DNA of 64,000 bases. It comes from Massospora cicadina. Taxonomy: Eukaryota; Entomophthoromycota; Entomophthoromycetes; Entomophthorales; Entomophthoraceae. The DNA is taken from NCBI GenBank assembly GCA_022478985.1, contig JAKSZP010009549.1, forward strand, positions 31,763 through 95,762, in the 5' to 3' direction. Positions 34,764 through 45,814 of this stretch are shown here, one piece after another. The first letter of the stretch is position 1, and every line of letters starts with the position of its first letter. A program made the translations under genes and the position numbers. The notes beneath the pieces are model-generated. The model was not told the DNA's origin, ran no database searches, and worked only from the letters and a program-made list of their open reading frames with translations.

Positions 34764-35463
34764 AAAATAATAATTATTTTAGGGTCAGCGGATTCCCAGT
34801 TTGGCACTGCTATCAAATTATGATTGTGGGAATTACTTGTGAAATGCTGCTGTATTCAGTTACAAGCATCTAACAAATTAAATTGCTAACTATAGTTTGT
34901 TTGAAATTCCTGTGGAAAGCTGTTGTATTCAGTTACCAACATCTAATGAGGATTTCACATATTATAGCTCGAGTCAGCAAAATCTTATCCCTGTGCCAAC
35001 TGCCATAAGAAATGATTGTGGGATTTTCTGGAAGAAAGTTGACATATTCGTTATTAATCATTTAGTAATTTGCAACTAATTTGGATTACCGGCGACTCAT
35101 GCCAAGGATGCTCTATGTCTAAATTAATTACAAATTTATATACAATTGACCAGCAACTTATGCTGAGGATGGATTAACCTAATTTAATATTTGGTGATCA
35201 GATGAGCAGATCTGGAGGGAATTGCTATGAGGATGAATGAATAAAAGTTTACAATCTGATAGAGGTTTAGAATCTAGAGGCCAATGGGTTTTCTGGCAGA
35301 TGATTGGCCAATGAGCACTAGGGCACAGTAGCCCTGGAAGTAGTATAAATAGTTGATTCATTCCCTCCTAATAAACATCTTTCTTGTACCATTCTTACTT
35401 TTATTTGATAGTGGCTTAGAGCAGCTAGAGTAGGGTTAGATAGGTTAGGGATCCCCAATAGGC
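34764..35463 (+). promoter_or_regulatory. LTR-like or promoter region with TATA box
   Basis: There is no coding content. TATAAATAG at 35343-35351 is followed by CCTCCTAATAAACATC (35367-35382) and TTTATTTGATAGTGGCTTAG. Upstream, two ~45-bp imperfect direct repeats share GCTGTATTCAGTTAC and TTGTATTCAGTTACC (34848-34940). The region ends near GGATCCCCAATAGGCGTGGG. The pattern suits an LTR of another retrotransposon or a transposon promoter. No partner LTR was seen. Confidence 0.35.
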
Positions 35464-35854
35464 GTGGGTGATCATGCCAAGGGGTTAGCTGGCGCTGCTG
35501 GCCCTAATGCTAATGAAGGTGAAAGAGCAAAGGGCCACCAGTCTTCATACTGGTTGGCCTGGAACACTAGCGGAGCCCAAGGTCAATTTTGCAACAGAGC
35601 TACTTGTGGAAAAATCCGTTGTCTAAAACTTTGCTTAAAAGAATGGGTCTGCCCTCTGTAAGGTCCCCGCCATGTCCACTAAATAGAATTTGCGATATAT
35701 TCTTTCAATCAATGAAAGATGTGAGGCATTCCACAAAGGGCAAGAAGCCAGGTGGTGACTACTATCCCTTTTCAAGTAAAAAGGCCAATCTACTTTCAGA
35801 AATAATTTTATATCTGCTTTCGATCCAATCCACCCACTATCTAGCAAATTAGTG
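35464..35854 (+). pseudogene. Gene fragment downstream of the TATA region, interrupted by LINE-B2
   Basis: Two overlapping open stretches: 35464-35661 (GDHAKGLAGAAGPNANEGER, no known domain) and 35589-35852, which contains GKKPGGDYYPFSSKKANLLS followed by EIILYLLSIQSTHYLAN. The YYPFSSK...LLSEII pattern recalls the N-terminal region of KDZ/Plavaka-type transposase genes of fungi, where a (Y/F)PF-x-(S/N)K block precedes hydrophobic helices. That is an impression, not a match I can prove. The LINE-B insertion falls just after it, and 37778 onward (RNPSALQKR) might be the continuation. A gag gene is an alternative. Confidence 0.3.
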
Positions 35855-35868
35855 TTGATATAAATTAA

Positions 35869-37763
35869 AGTTTAAAATTTATATGAATTATGTCAATCAG
35901 TGTCATACATTACCAATACACAATGAGCAAAAAGAACCAAATGAACGGAACAACAAAGCAAAAATAAAACCTCCAACCATGCGGGGAGTGGAATACCGTT
36001 AACCCAACATGAAAGAGGGGAGGGGGGTCAGGCAGCTCTTCCACAGGCTTATTGTTTATTACAGAATCACAATGGTTGAAATAGAGGACAAACGCAGAGA
36101 TCCAGGGCGTAGGGGCATCAGCTGGTGGAGCTCAATGTGGTTGAAATATTGGTTACTTTCCTCAAGATCATTTTGGAAGACAGCCTCAACTAATTACGCA
36201 ACATGATGTTCAGCTTGAAAGTGGACATCTGGGAGTTGGTCCAATCTGGTTATATTTTTCCAGGTGAGTTTCGCAGTAGGGTTATTTGCTGAAGTTTTAC
36301 AACATGAAAGAGTTTTATGGTATCTTCGACCAGTTTGGTGATTTTTTCCCATTTACCTTGGGTAAATGTGGGGGGAAGTCAATAATACTCAGTCCTTTAT
36401 GGAATTGTTCAACTGGTTGGGCCAATGCTTTGCAAAGATGGTGAAAATGGGATGAGGCAACCGCTGCTTAGGCGAGTTTGTGATCACTTTGGTTGGGGTT
36501 GGCATTGGATTGAGGAGCGAAGCGTCTGGGTGAAGGGTTTTGTCTAAATAAGAATAATAAAATTCAGCCCATTCATAATCATCCAGTCTGAGACTTTCAC
36601 CTGGTTCCTCATTTGTGACGATTTTACCTGATTCATCACCATAGCCAGTAGGTCTAAGTATTTTGCTGCATGTGAAAAGTGGAGGTCAAATTTGGGTGTT
36701 TGGTAGTGAGCGAATGGGTGGATGCTTGGTTATGAATGGTGGTCCAAGCCTGACTATGATTGGCTGGGTGAATTTGTGTGGGTGAATGTGGCAGGAGGTT
36801 TTGGTGAGGGCCGATTTTCCACTCTGGCCCCATGAGCTAGTGTGGGGGGGCTGATGGGGGCAACAAAACACCCCATTCAGACGCCACTGACAAGTGTTTA
36901 AAAGCCGCATCAGAGGAAGTGGCTTAAACAAGATTTTTTGAATGGTGAGTCCAAAACAAAGGGGACAAATTTGGTGACCATTATCAACATGAGCCCAAAA
37001 GAAATGCCCTGGCGCTGCAGTGATGCGAGAATGGGGGATTTGTTGAGCTATGGTGGTGAGGTGTGGGATTATGCTAGCAGTAGCATGAGGGGTAGCAAGG
37101 CGTAGGCATCATAGTGAACAGTGAAGATGAGGTTGGATTGAGTGTCATAAGCCATATGCCCCACCATCGACTGTTGATAAAGAATTTGGGGTGGGAGGTG
37201 GGAAGGGGGGACGCAAATGGTACCACCAGTGTGGTATTGGAAGAGAGGTGAGTACAGGTATGAGTAATGGGAGTGTCTTTGTAAATTAGGGGAGTCAAAG
37301 CTTCAGCTGCAGCGTCCTCCTCTGTCTGGAAGCCAATTTCAAAATAGACCTTAAAAAGGCTGAAATCAATAAAACCTTCTGGTGCAAAGGCAGCGGTGGC
37401 TAGTTTGATTATTGCTTTGTTGGCATATGAGAATAAACTCCCATAGTTTACATGGAGGCAAAATTGAACGTTGGAATGAGGAAGGGCGAGAGGATGGGGT
37501 GAGAAGGATGGATGCACGAAAGTTAGCGCTAAGTCCCAAGGGGACAAATCTGCTGAAAGAGGTCATGGGCTTTCAAGACCATCTGAACGCATATGCCCAC
37601 ATGGCAGGAAACGTTAGGTGGCAGATAACCAATGCTCCATACTGGAGCAGCAGGCGGTGGATTAAAGGACTTCAATTGGAAAATGGACGTGGCCATAGGC
37701 GGTGGTAAAATAGACTTTTTTAATAAAATTCGCTCAATAGTGAGATTAAGAAAGAAAAAACTA
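35869..37763 (-). mobile_element. LINE-B copy B2, full-length ORF1-only retroposon
   Basis: 1895 bp between the duplications TTGATATAAATTAA (35855-35868) and TTGACATAAATTAA (37764-37777), one mismatch in 14. Minus-strand end: a decayed form of the LINE-A/B terminus (ACTGATTGACATAATTCA then TATAAATTT). Single gene, no RT. Confidence 0.85.
36000..37640 (-). pseudogene. LINE-B ORF1-like CCHC protein (copy B2)
   Basis: Open from 37547 to 37074 (157 codons) with HPLALPHSNVQFCLHVNYGS, FEIGFQTEEDAAAEALTP, LIYKDTPITHTCTHLSSNTT and LVVPFASPLP, all matching copy B1. The N-terminal PPPAAPVW block lies upstream in another frame (about 37630). The zinc knuckle region (FFWAHVDNGHQICPLCFGL, about 36995-36950) keeps both cysteines but loses the His/Cys half to a frameshift. 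The C-terminal signature PPDPPSP is visible near 36030 (PDPPPLS). Inactive. Confidence 0.7.
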
Positions 37764-37777
37764 TTGACATAAATTAA

Positions 37778-38772
37778 GCTCTTGTATAGAGAAATCCATC
37801 AGCTTTACAAAAACGGTAGAATTTAACCAGGAAGGTCCACCAATAGTGCCATCATTTCCCTAGAAACCAAAATTTTAAGAAATTGATATTTTTACAACAT
37901 ATCAGATACAAAAAACAATTTTTTTAAAAAAATTTTAAAAACTCAAACCAAATTTACTCTTCCAATATTTCCCCAATATCACTTTTCAATACTATATGGA
38001 ATTTGCTTTCAATTGAGTGCCAGACTTCCAAAGATGTAGTGCGCCTCAATTTAGAAAATCTACAAGAAAATAAAGAAAGTCCAGTTAGGAGCAGCCATCA
38101 TGCTCCTCATCACCTTTACACTCATTTCTTGCTTCAAATCATAAACTAACCCTCTATTTTCAAGAGAAAAACCATGAACCTTCGCCCAGAGAAGATGCTG
38201 ACCCAAGATCTACAGAACTTAAGAACAACACCACAAGCTGTAATACTCCTTGCTTTTTTAAGACCAGTGCCTAACCCACGCGAGGGTACTTCCCTTTTTT
38301 TTTGTATTTCCCTTAGTTCTTTTAGATAACGAACTTTTTCCGCCCAATTTTTGAACTTTTTGTCATTTATAGATAACATCTGGTGCAGCATGGAGCGCAT
38401 CATGACCAACATGATTCTGCTGAAACAGTTGAGCCTAAGTCAGATAGAAGGTTAAGTCCCACACTGACAACAGTTACTTTGTTCCTCTAGTGGCTGATCT
38501 GAACCCACCAGTTTGGAACCAAAGCCAACTTGGGCTTTCCCATAACTTGCAAAAGGGAAGGAGTACCGCGCATCACTGCTAGTAAATATAGTGGACTAAA
38601 GGCACACCTAGATGAACGCCAGGTGTCTTCCACTCCTCCCAAATTTGGTTTTACCCCAGCTCAAACTAGTAGAAAAAGAATTAATCTATTATTGAATCTT
38701 CCAAATTTTATTAAAGATCAAAAATGTTGCAAATAATTTTTGTACGAAAACCAGCGGATCAAATTTGGATTT
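37778..38772. other. Poorly resolved stretch
   Basis: A minus-strand frame of 88 codons (38146-38412) is Lys/Arg/Glu-rich (KNWAEKVRYLKELREIQKKR) and may be a coiled-coil gag start. It lies about 360 bases downstream of a minus-strand primer-binding-site-like sequence (38773-38787). A plus-strand frame of 68 codons (38530-38736) has no known domain. Neither is secure. Confidence 0.3.
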
Positions 38773-38787
38773 CCAAAGTGGGCGCCA
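38773..38787 (-). promoter_or_regulatory. Possible primer-binding site of a minus-strand LTR element
   Basis: The complement reads TGGCGCCCACTTTGG, sharing TGGCGCCCACT with the Gyp-A1 site. The corresponding LTR would lie just above 38788, ending GATAGTATAC. No LTR partner was found. Confidence 0.35.
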
Positions 38788-40544
38788 GTATACTATCTAA
38801 TCTAGTTGAAATCCCCAGGCGCCTGACTAAATCTATCCATAGACATTAAAAATAAGGACAATGGTAGGATGCTGGAGCCATTAGAAACTAGCAAAGACTG
38901 CTGTTGTGCCTTTAAATAACCCCATCCATAATTTCCAAACCATAAATTTTGCAAAGTTTTTTCAGTCTTCTTTACGAAATGCACTCATCCAGAAGTCAGA
39001 ATTGTTCTTCAGGACAATTTCTCACTTCCCTAAAAAGTATAAAGCCCAAACTAAATGATAGTAGAGTGCTGGGTTATTTTTATATCCTTTCAATAATGAT
39101 CTAATTCTGCTAAAAGAAACGTTATGTTTTATACATTATGAGAGATTTTGGGCCTTCCAAAGAAACTACTATAATTAATGGAAGGCCTACAGTCATTGAT
39201 CTCTATATTGCAATGGCTGTCTCTCTGGTGTTTTCTGAATTAGCGTCCCTCAGAAGAGCGAATTCAGTAAACAACCCAGGGAAATGTTGCAACAACCTTT
39301 ATTTAATAAAAAAGAATATAAAAATAATCGCTCCAATTTGAACATCCAATATAGTTTATGATCCGCCATAAATAAAGTAAAGTAAATAAAACTATTCTGT
39401 TAGATTAAAATTTTGAAACTGACAATGAAATTTAAGAACAACAATGTACTTGATATTCTTTCTACCAAGTGCAAGATCAGGAAAACTTAGTTTTGATTCT
39501 AGAATACACCCCAAATGGTCCAATTAGACGCCCCTATTTAACTCAAACAAACTCCCCTCAGGGTGATAAGCGTGGTCAATATTACTGTCAGTAATCATTT
39601 AGTGGTTAAATGAGGATGATGTTCATTAATCAGTATTTCCTGAACCTGTCCCTCCGCAGATTCTGCTCAAGAATAATCATAATGGCAATGCCATGCAGAC
39701 TATGGATACTATCATGGGTATTGGAGCGAACCAATGGAAGACAAGTCAATCCTTAGCACATCATATGTATTACATAATAACCTAGCCAATAAATACTTCT
39801 ATTACTTTGTTGGCCCAAGACAAGTAGAAATTGAGGTTATATACGGTTAATCGTAATTATATATGGTCTCATTTGCACCTTGTCAAAATTGGCACAATGG
39901 CGTCATATGTCAACTGCAAAGTTATTATCACACAAAACAACCAGGTACCATTTGAGGATAGCAACCTGGGTAACAAAAAAGTCAAAACTGAATTTAAAAT
40001 AAGATGGTTTACTATAACAGACAAATAAGCAAACTGTAGTATCTACTATTTTCAGTGTTTACAGGTTTGCTCTTTGTACTCTTCTTTTGGTAGACTGAAC
40101 GAAGTTTCATCTGGAAAAAGACCCCTCCAAATGACCATTCTCCTCAAATAAGCTCTTCTCATTTACCAAGATACTATTGGTGAAATTTCTGACTACCAAG
40201 CAACACTTAAGATTGGAAAACTAAAACCATTATATCCAATTTAGGTTAGGAAAGCAGATGATTAGGCTCAGGTCATTTCCATCAAAGTCAATATGACAAT
40301 TGCCATTTAAATTCTGGTAGATGGCTGTACTTATAGTAGGACCCTTTGTTGATTATATTATGCTGCCGTGGGGTAAGGGTCTTTTAAATTAATATAAAGG
40401 GTGCCAGGGACACTGAGACCATGGCTCTAGTGATTAATATATAAGAAACAGATTATGCACAGGCAAGGATTAATGATAAATTGACCAACCTATCTTATAA
40501 GAATTGAATAGCCACTATGAATTTATCATTAATAAATTGATTTG
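38788..40544. other. A+T-rich stretch without a supported gene
   Basis: Short frames (for example 39138-39341 and 39831-40028) show no domain and no homology to the other repeats here. The part next to 38788 may be an old LTR. Confidence 0.4.
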
Positions 40545-40830
40545 ACTTAGTGGAGGATTTTCCAGTGGTAGAATATGGACCCTCTACCACTGCCTCCCCA
40601 AGTTCGATCCTGGTAGATGAACTTTGGTAAAGGATGATTATGACTGTGTTAACGTTGCGCACTAATGCCCCAAACCAAGATAGCGAATAGCAAGGCGGTC
40701 CATGGAGTTCCTGGCCTATCTTACACCTCATATGGAGGTTTTTAAGTTTTATCCTCTAATGCCATTAATTCAAATCCCTTTCATTGGTGTTATTGTCCCC
40801 AGGTCAGCCCACCTTGAATAAAATAAATAA
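40545..40830 (+). repeat. tRNA-derived SINE with LINE-A/B 3' tail
   Basis: The 5' part resembles a tRNA-Gly gene: CAGTGGTAGAATATGG (40563-40578; compare the A box TTCAGTGGTAGAATTCTC of eukaryotic tRNA-Gly) and AAGTTCGATCCTGG (40600-40613), a B box with a partly paired T-arm. A ~180-base body follows. The 3' end, GTCCCCAGGTCAGCCCACCT then TGAATAAAATAAATAAAA (40795-40831), is the same terminus as LINE-A and LINE-B. Such tail sharing lets a SINE use LINE reverse transcriptase. No clear target-site duplication was found, so the 5' edge is approximate. Confidence 0.6.
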
Positions 40831-40865
40831 AAATTTATATGTCTTTATGAACTACATATAAATTT
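40831..40865. repeat. Perfect 12-bp inverted repeat at the SINE 3' junction
   Basis: AAATTTATATGT (40831-40842), 11-nt spacer, ACATATAAATTT (40854-40865). Confidence 0.8.
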
Positions 40866-41509
40866 GTGAGCCACAGGTAAATATGCATAATAAGTGAGTA
40901 AACCCTATATCTACATATTAATATAAAAAAAGATTAGTAATAGTACTAGGTGACCATCTAGTACTAAAAAAAATAATAATAAAAGTAATAGTACTAGGTG
41001 CTTGGTCAAACCAATTACAACATGCCTTTTGACATGTTGGTCATTGTAGCGCTGCTTAGAGCCTTTAAACAAGTATCTCACCCGGGCAGCACAACTGATA
41101 ACTTCTTCCTCAAACGCCTAAGCCTGAGATATAAAGGTGACAGCTCCCACTGTTTGCACCTAAGATGAGTTAGCCTTTCAAGTGCTGGAAGTGTTGGCAG
41201 AAACCAAATTGCAAGACACCTTAAACAGAACTGCAGAGGCATCCAAAGATCAACAATTACTGGCATTACTTAAACCCACAATTTGAAGCAAAAAACTTGG
41301 GATTTCAACTATACTATACCAGGAATTTCACTTAGGAGAGGAATATGTAGTGATTGTTTAACCAACTATCTGTGTGATGATAATATTATATACTTTGTTT
41401 TTATCTAACTAATAAGCAGATAGCAGATTAGATCAGTATCATAGTTTGCCACGTGCCCCCAGCTTATATTTGCAGTGGCCTTTAGTACTTAAATTTATAA
41501 ATTTTTAAA
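40866..41509. other. Non-coding gap with an inverted repeat
   Basis: A perfect 9-bp hairpin, TAGTACTAG/CTAGTACTA (40941-40966, 8-nt loop), is followed by a partial repeat AATAGTACTAGGTG at 40987-41000. No gene is supported. Confidence 0.4.
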
Positions 41510-41639
41510 TTTAATTTAAGGTGAGCTGACCAGGGATTGACATTACTGAAATAAAAAACCAAACCAAACCAAACCTGAACAACTTGAACCAACCACCCAA
41601 AATGAGCAGTGAGACACACAGAATGAGAACACACACAAC

Positions 41640-42275
41640 CAGGTGGTACAGCGGTGAGCCACTTATTCCACCATGTTGGAAGGGGAAGGGGGGTCAGGGG
41701 GCTCATCCGCGGGTTCCTCATCATATAGAGCATGGGCCAAGGCAGAGAGTAAGGGTGTGGGGCTATATGCAGTATGTGGATCAAGATTGCAGAGGACCAG
41801 TTGGTTGTAGGAAATATCATCATTTTAAATTGCACTCAGGTAATTGGAGAAGCATTTTTCACTTGAATGAAGATGGCAGTATGTTGGAATATTAAAGTGA
41901 CACTAGTGTGGGTGACCTTTTCTTTGAGTTTTGAAGTGGCAATAACTTTATTAGTGGCATCCATGGCATTTTTATGAAACTGTAGTATGGCTTTTTGCTC
42001 TGTGGGAGGCAGGTTGGGTCAAGAATGGGAGGGGGAGACCGATGACAAGCATTTTTGCTGTTTGGGAAACAGCATTGCGGAGTAAAAATGGTTTGGGTTG
42101 GGCAGCAGCTGCCACAGCGATATGGCGTTGTGTGCATAACAGATTGTCATGCATCCAAGGGGCATAAAAGCGCCAAGGGATCACAATGAGGGGTTTGTGT
42201 AGGGTAAATTCTCTTATGTCAACTACAAAATCTTCAATCACACTACCTAAATCGTTGGTTTCATCTAATGAGGAC
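41640..42275 (-). pseudogene. LINE-B3 protein, C-terminal half
   Basis: Residues RFYAPWMHDNLLCTQRHIAV (42170-42100) parallel B4 (RHFYTSQWNTTVFCSDHQLS). The end ADEPPDPPSPSNMVE (about 41715-41670) is the family C-terminal signature. Stops occur around 41890-42000. Confidence 0.65.
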
Positions 42276-42751
42276 TGTTAATTTCTTAGTGTCTAGGTCC
42301 ACTGTCACCTAGTTGGATCGCACAGGGTATAACCACTAAGCAACCCAATCAAATGATATGAGGATCACCAATTCTTATAAAAAAACAATAAAATATATAT
42401 GGATCTATTGCCCCTTATTTCTTTCTTTATTTTTAGATGTCTTGCAGACCATTCTGCACTTCTTCTTTCCCATAAAAGACTATCCCCTCTTTAATCTTCC
42501 ATCAGGCTCTTTATACCTCAATCCCCAGATGGATGCATCCTTGGCTTGGTATCTTCTATTCTTCTTCCTTATTCAAGTTGCTCTCGTTCATATCAAATCT
42601 CAGTGTGATTCCTCTCAATTTGCCAAATGTTCTCATTTTGCTCAATTATAATTCGTGTATCCCCTTTTCATAAATCTCGAGACTCATCTCAATTCCCTTA
42701 TGATCCACCGATATGGGTAGCATATCGTCCAGTAATATCAACTTCCTGACA
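42276..42751 (-). repeat. Gyp-A2 3' LTR
   Basis: Minus strand begins TGTCAGGAAGTTGATATTAC and ends AGAAATTAACA; 476 bp. The polypurine tract CAAAGGGGGGGGTAA lies at 42752-42766. Confidence 0.92.
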
Positions 42752-42789
42752 TTACCCCCCCCTTTGACTGGACAATAGGCTCTTACTGT

Positions 42790-44016
42790 CTGTACGCTCT
42801 AAGGAACTTAGCATGGACTTGGTTGATAATCTGACCCCCATCAGGTTCCTTGATTGTGTAGACATCCATACCAGTCTTCTCAATAATCTCAAACAGGCCG
42901 ACCCAAATGTCAGAGAGCTTATTCTTTCATCTGAATCTATGCTGGTCGTGGAATAACACATAATCCCCTTCAGCGAACAATGGAAGTATGCTCTGGCGCT
43001 TCTGGTTGGCTGCCTGGTCACGAATTTTCTTAGCCAAACTGGTGGAGCAGGCTTCAGATTGCAACTTGATCAAATTATCCATGAGTTGCCTCAGATATCC
43101 CTGAGGATTCGCACCATCAGTGTCCTCTACACACAAATATAGCAAGGCAGGCAGAGCCAGATGTCGTCCATACAGCAGTTGAAAGGGACTCTTACCAGTG
43201 GCAGAATGATAGCTGATATTATAAGCGAACACAGCAGTAGGTAGAAGAGCACTTCATTCTGAGGGCCGGTCTGTTATCAATTTATGGAGTATGTTTACTA
43301 GGGTTCTGTTAACTCGCTCCACCATCCCATTTGGTTCTGGATGATAGGGGGTGGTCAAAACCCCGCAAATTGCCATCAACTCGTTTAACTTCAGTAGGAT
43401 ATGCAAAGTAAAGTTGGTTCTGTTGTCCGTCAGGATGAACTGTGGACATCCATGCCGCTGTATAACACATTCTATAAGAAACTTGGCAGTGGTGACCGCG
43501 CCCAAGTCACTAATAGCACTGACCTCCACCCATCGGGTCAAATGATTGATGGTGACAATTATATACTTGGATCAATTGGCACTAATTGGCAGAGGTCCCA
43601 CTACATCAATGGAATTGGTGTGCCATGCAAACTGGGGCTTCACTAATTGATAGGTGGTTTTCTTACGGAAAGGTTTTCAACTTGACATTGATGTCAACAG
43701 CTAATAGTTTCCAGCACGTCATAATGCATGCTTTCCCAGAAGTATTGAGGTCACAAAAACTCCAGAATCTTTACAAACCACCATGGCCTACAGCCCAATG
43801 AGCATCCATAATTATTGAGGGTCTATTTGAAGGCTTAGGAAAATTCAGCGTCAAGTCTCCAATCTGCTTGTACACTTCTCCCCCTCGCACAAAGGTACCC
43901 TCCCAGAGTCCGTCTAACACCTTGATCACTTGTGGCGGCTCATCCTGGTATTTGTTCACCATCATTTTTTTATACATTATATCAGCCAGATCCGCTGTGA
44001 TAGCGACTGTGGGCAA
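42790..44016 (-). pseudogene. Gyp-A2 integrase
   Basis: The N-terminal region (ADLADIMYKKMM, then DAHWAVGHGGL, the His pair of the HHCC zinc site) is open from 44016 to 43771. The core runs from 43600 to 43110. SKYIIVTINHLTRWVE has the first catalytic Asp changed to Asn (codon at 43545-43547), while ILTDNRTNFTLHIL keeps the second Asp and YHPEPNGMVERVNRTLVNIL keeps Glu. The core closes with FAYNISYHSATGKSPFQLLY. The C-terminal domain is IWVGLFEIIEKTGMDVYTIK and GGQIINQVHAKFLRAYRQ (to about 42790). Stops and frameshifts are present at about 43770-43550, 43250 and 42925. Confidence 0.88.
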
Positions 44017-44580
44017 TCAAGATAGACAATCCACATTTTGATGTTTTGCCCCAGGTAGATGTAAGATCTCAAAATCGTAAGCTTGCAGCTTCAGGGCCCA
44101 ACATGCGAGCCATCCTTCTGGTTCATGCAGATTCTGTAACCAGCGCAAGGAAGCGTGATCCATCACTACTTGAAATCTTACCCCATGCAAATATACTCGA
44201 AATTGTTTATAAGCGTAGATCACAGCTAAACACTTCTGCTTGGTTATGGTGTAGTTTCGTTCATGACAATTTAAGCTCAGACTACAGAAGGTGACAGTAT
44301 TTTCCACACCGTCTTCATCCTTCTGGGATACTACTGCCCCAATAGCAGCTAAGGATGCGTCCATTTGCACTATGAACGGCTTATCAAAGTTGGGGTATTG
44401 CAATATGGGTGCGCTTGCTAATGTGGTACGCAATACATCAAAAGCATTCTGGCATCGTTCTATCCAATTAAAAGGAGCGTTTTCTTTAATGGCTCGAAAA
44501 GTGGTACCCTGATACAACTGAAATTGGGAATGAACTGTCAATAATACCCAATCATTCCTAGAAACACCTGAATGTCCCAC
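44017..44580 (-). pseudogene. Gyp-A2 RNase H domain
   Basis: A 187-codon open stretch with NAPFNWIERCQNAFDVLRTT (RT thumb/connection), FIVQMDASLAAIGAVVSQKD (first catalytic Asp), NYTITKQKCLAVIYAYKQFR (the usual Glu of NY-x-x-x-E-K-E-x-LA is Gln/Lys here), FQVVMDHASLRWL (TDHxxL-like) and the end LPGAKHQNVDCLS. It degrades the RNA strand of the hybrid during reverse transcription. It follows RT after a frameshift at about 44640-44580 and precedes integrase after a single stop. Confidence 0.88.
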
Positions 44581-44644
44581 TTATTTTCTGGCTGAGTCAT
44601 CTTTCCTATCACTTCCACTTTAGCTGGCTGTGGTTTAAGCCCAT

Positions 44645-45622
44645 TTAATCCACAACAAAACCAAGGTATTCCAATTGCTCTTTAAAGAAATGCCACTTCT
44701 GGGGATTAATTTTGATATTAGCAGCAGCGAAGTGCTGAAACACTTGCTCCAAGTGAGCCAGATGCTCTGTGAATGTTCGCAAAAACACATTGATGTTGTC
44801 AAAAAAAACTAAGATGCAGAACAGCTTTAAATCACCTGAAATCGTATCCATGGCACGCTGAAATGTAGCAGGAGCATTACACAATCCTTGCAGCATGCGC
44901 GTTGGCTGGAACAACCCTCTTGAGGTGATGATCGCACATTTCTCCCATTCCATTGGTGGCAATTTGATCTGCCAGTACCCCAATATCAGATCCATGGCGG
45001 AAAAATAGTTTGCCCCACCCAATTGGTCTAACGCATCATCAATCCGTGGAAGAGGGCAAGAATCCTTCTTTGTGACATTATTGAGTTTAAGATAGTCAAT
45101 AACCACCCAATTTGAGCCATCCTTCTTCTTTACGATGAGAACAGGTGATGCCCAGGGGCTGTTTGATGGCTCTAGCATCCCTTGATCAATAAGCTTATCC
45201 ACTTCATTAGAGACAACCTCTTCCGATGCTCTAGAACGTCTAATAGGATGCAAACAAATGGGAGGGTGATCCCTTGTATCAATTTGATGTACCACTCCTT
45301 GAGCGCACCCCAAGTTATGATTTTTAATTGCAAAAATATCCCAATAATTTTCAAATAAGGCCATAGCCTTATCTTGCTGATCCGCCAATAGTCCCATGAG
45401 TGCTTCTCTTGGAACTACAGTCAGTAAGCCAAGTGAGGCGCGAGCCAGTAGTCCGAGATCATCCCATGTGCCAAAGTCATGAATATTTTGAACTTCCCCA
45501 ATAGGGATAAAGTGTAGGTAAGCCACCACTTGGTGCCAAATAATTGTTATTGTCTCCTTCTGTAGGTTTGCGAGCAACACCTTCACCTCCACGTTCCCAG
45601 GAAACAATAGCCCCATAGCCAC
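44645..45622 (-). pseudogene. Gyp-A2 reverse transcriptase
   Basis: This 325-codon open frame covers the pre-RT linker and the RT fingers and palm: DTRDHPPICLHPIRRSRASE, SNSPWASPVLIVKKKDGSN, VIDYLKLNNVTKKDSCPLPR, NYFSAMDLILGYWQIKLPP, RMLQGLCNAPATFQRAMDTI and, at 44795-44806, FFDN where gypsy RTs have YxDD (YLDD or YMDD). The second catalytic Asp is replaced by Asn, so no polymerase activity is expected although the frame is open. This is the longest RT frame in the window and the best reference for the Gyp-A family. Confidence 0.93.
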
Positions 45623-45814
45623 GTGTGGTTCTAGCCATGAGTGCTGATGAGGTGCCAGGTTTTCTCCATACAGTCCCTTAGGAACTTCGATTTTGAGCCC
45701 AGTCCCTATTATGCCCTGGTGTCCAGACAGTAAGTTTAAAGGGCGCGTTGCTCAAAGCGGGATTCCTTTATATTCATATATCTGGTTGGGGAGGATCTTG
45801 GTCCTCCAACTCAG

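Noticed and set aside
40495..40731. 78-codon minus-strand frame across the SINE
   Set aside because: Overlaps the tRNA-like A and B boxes of the plus-strand SINE and has no domain.
42752..42766. C8 run as a homopolymer or telomere-like oddity
   Set aside because: Explained as the polypurine tract of Gyp-A2 on the minus strand, immediately before its 3' LTR.
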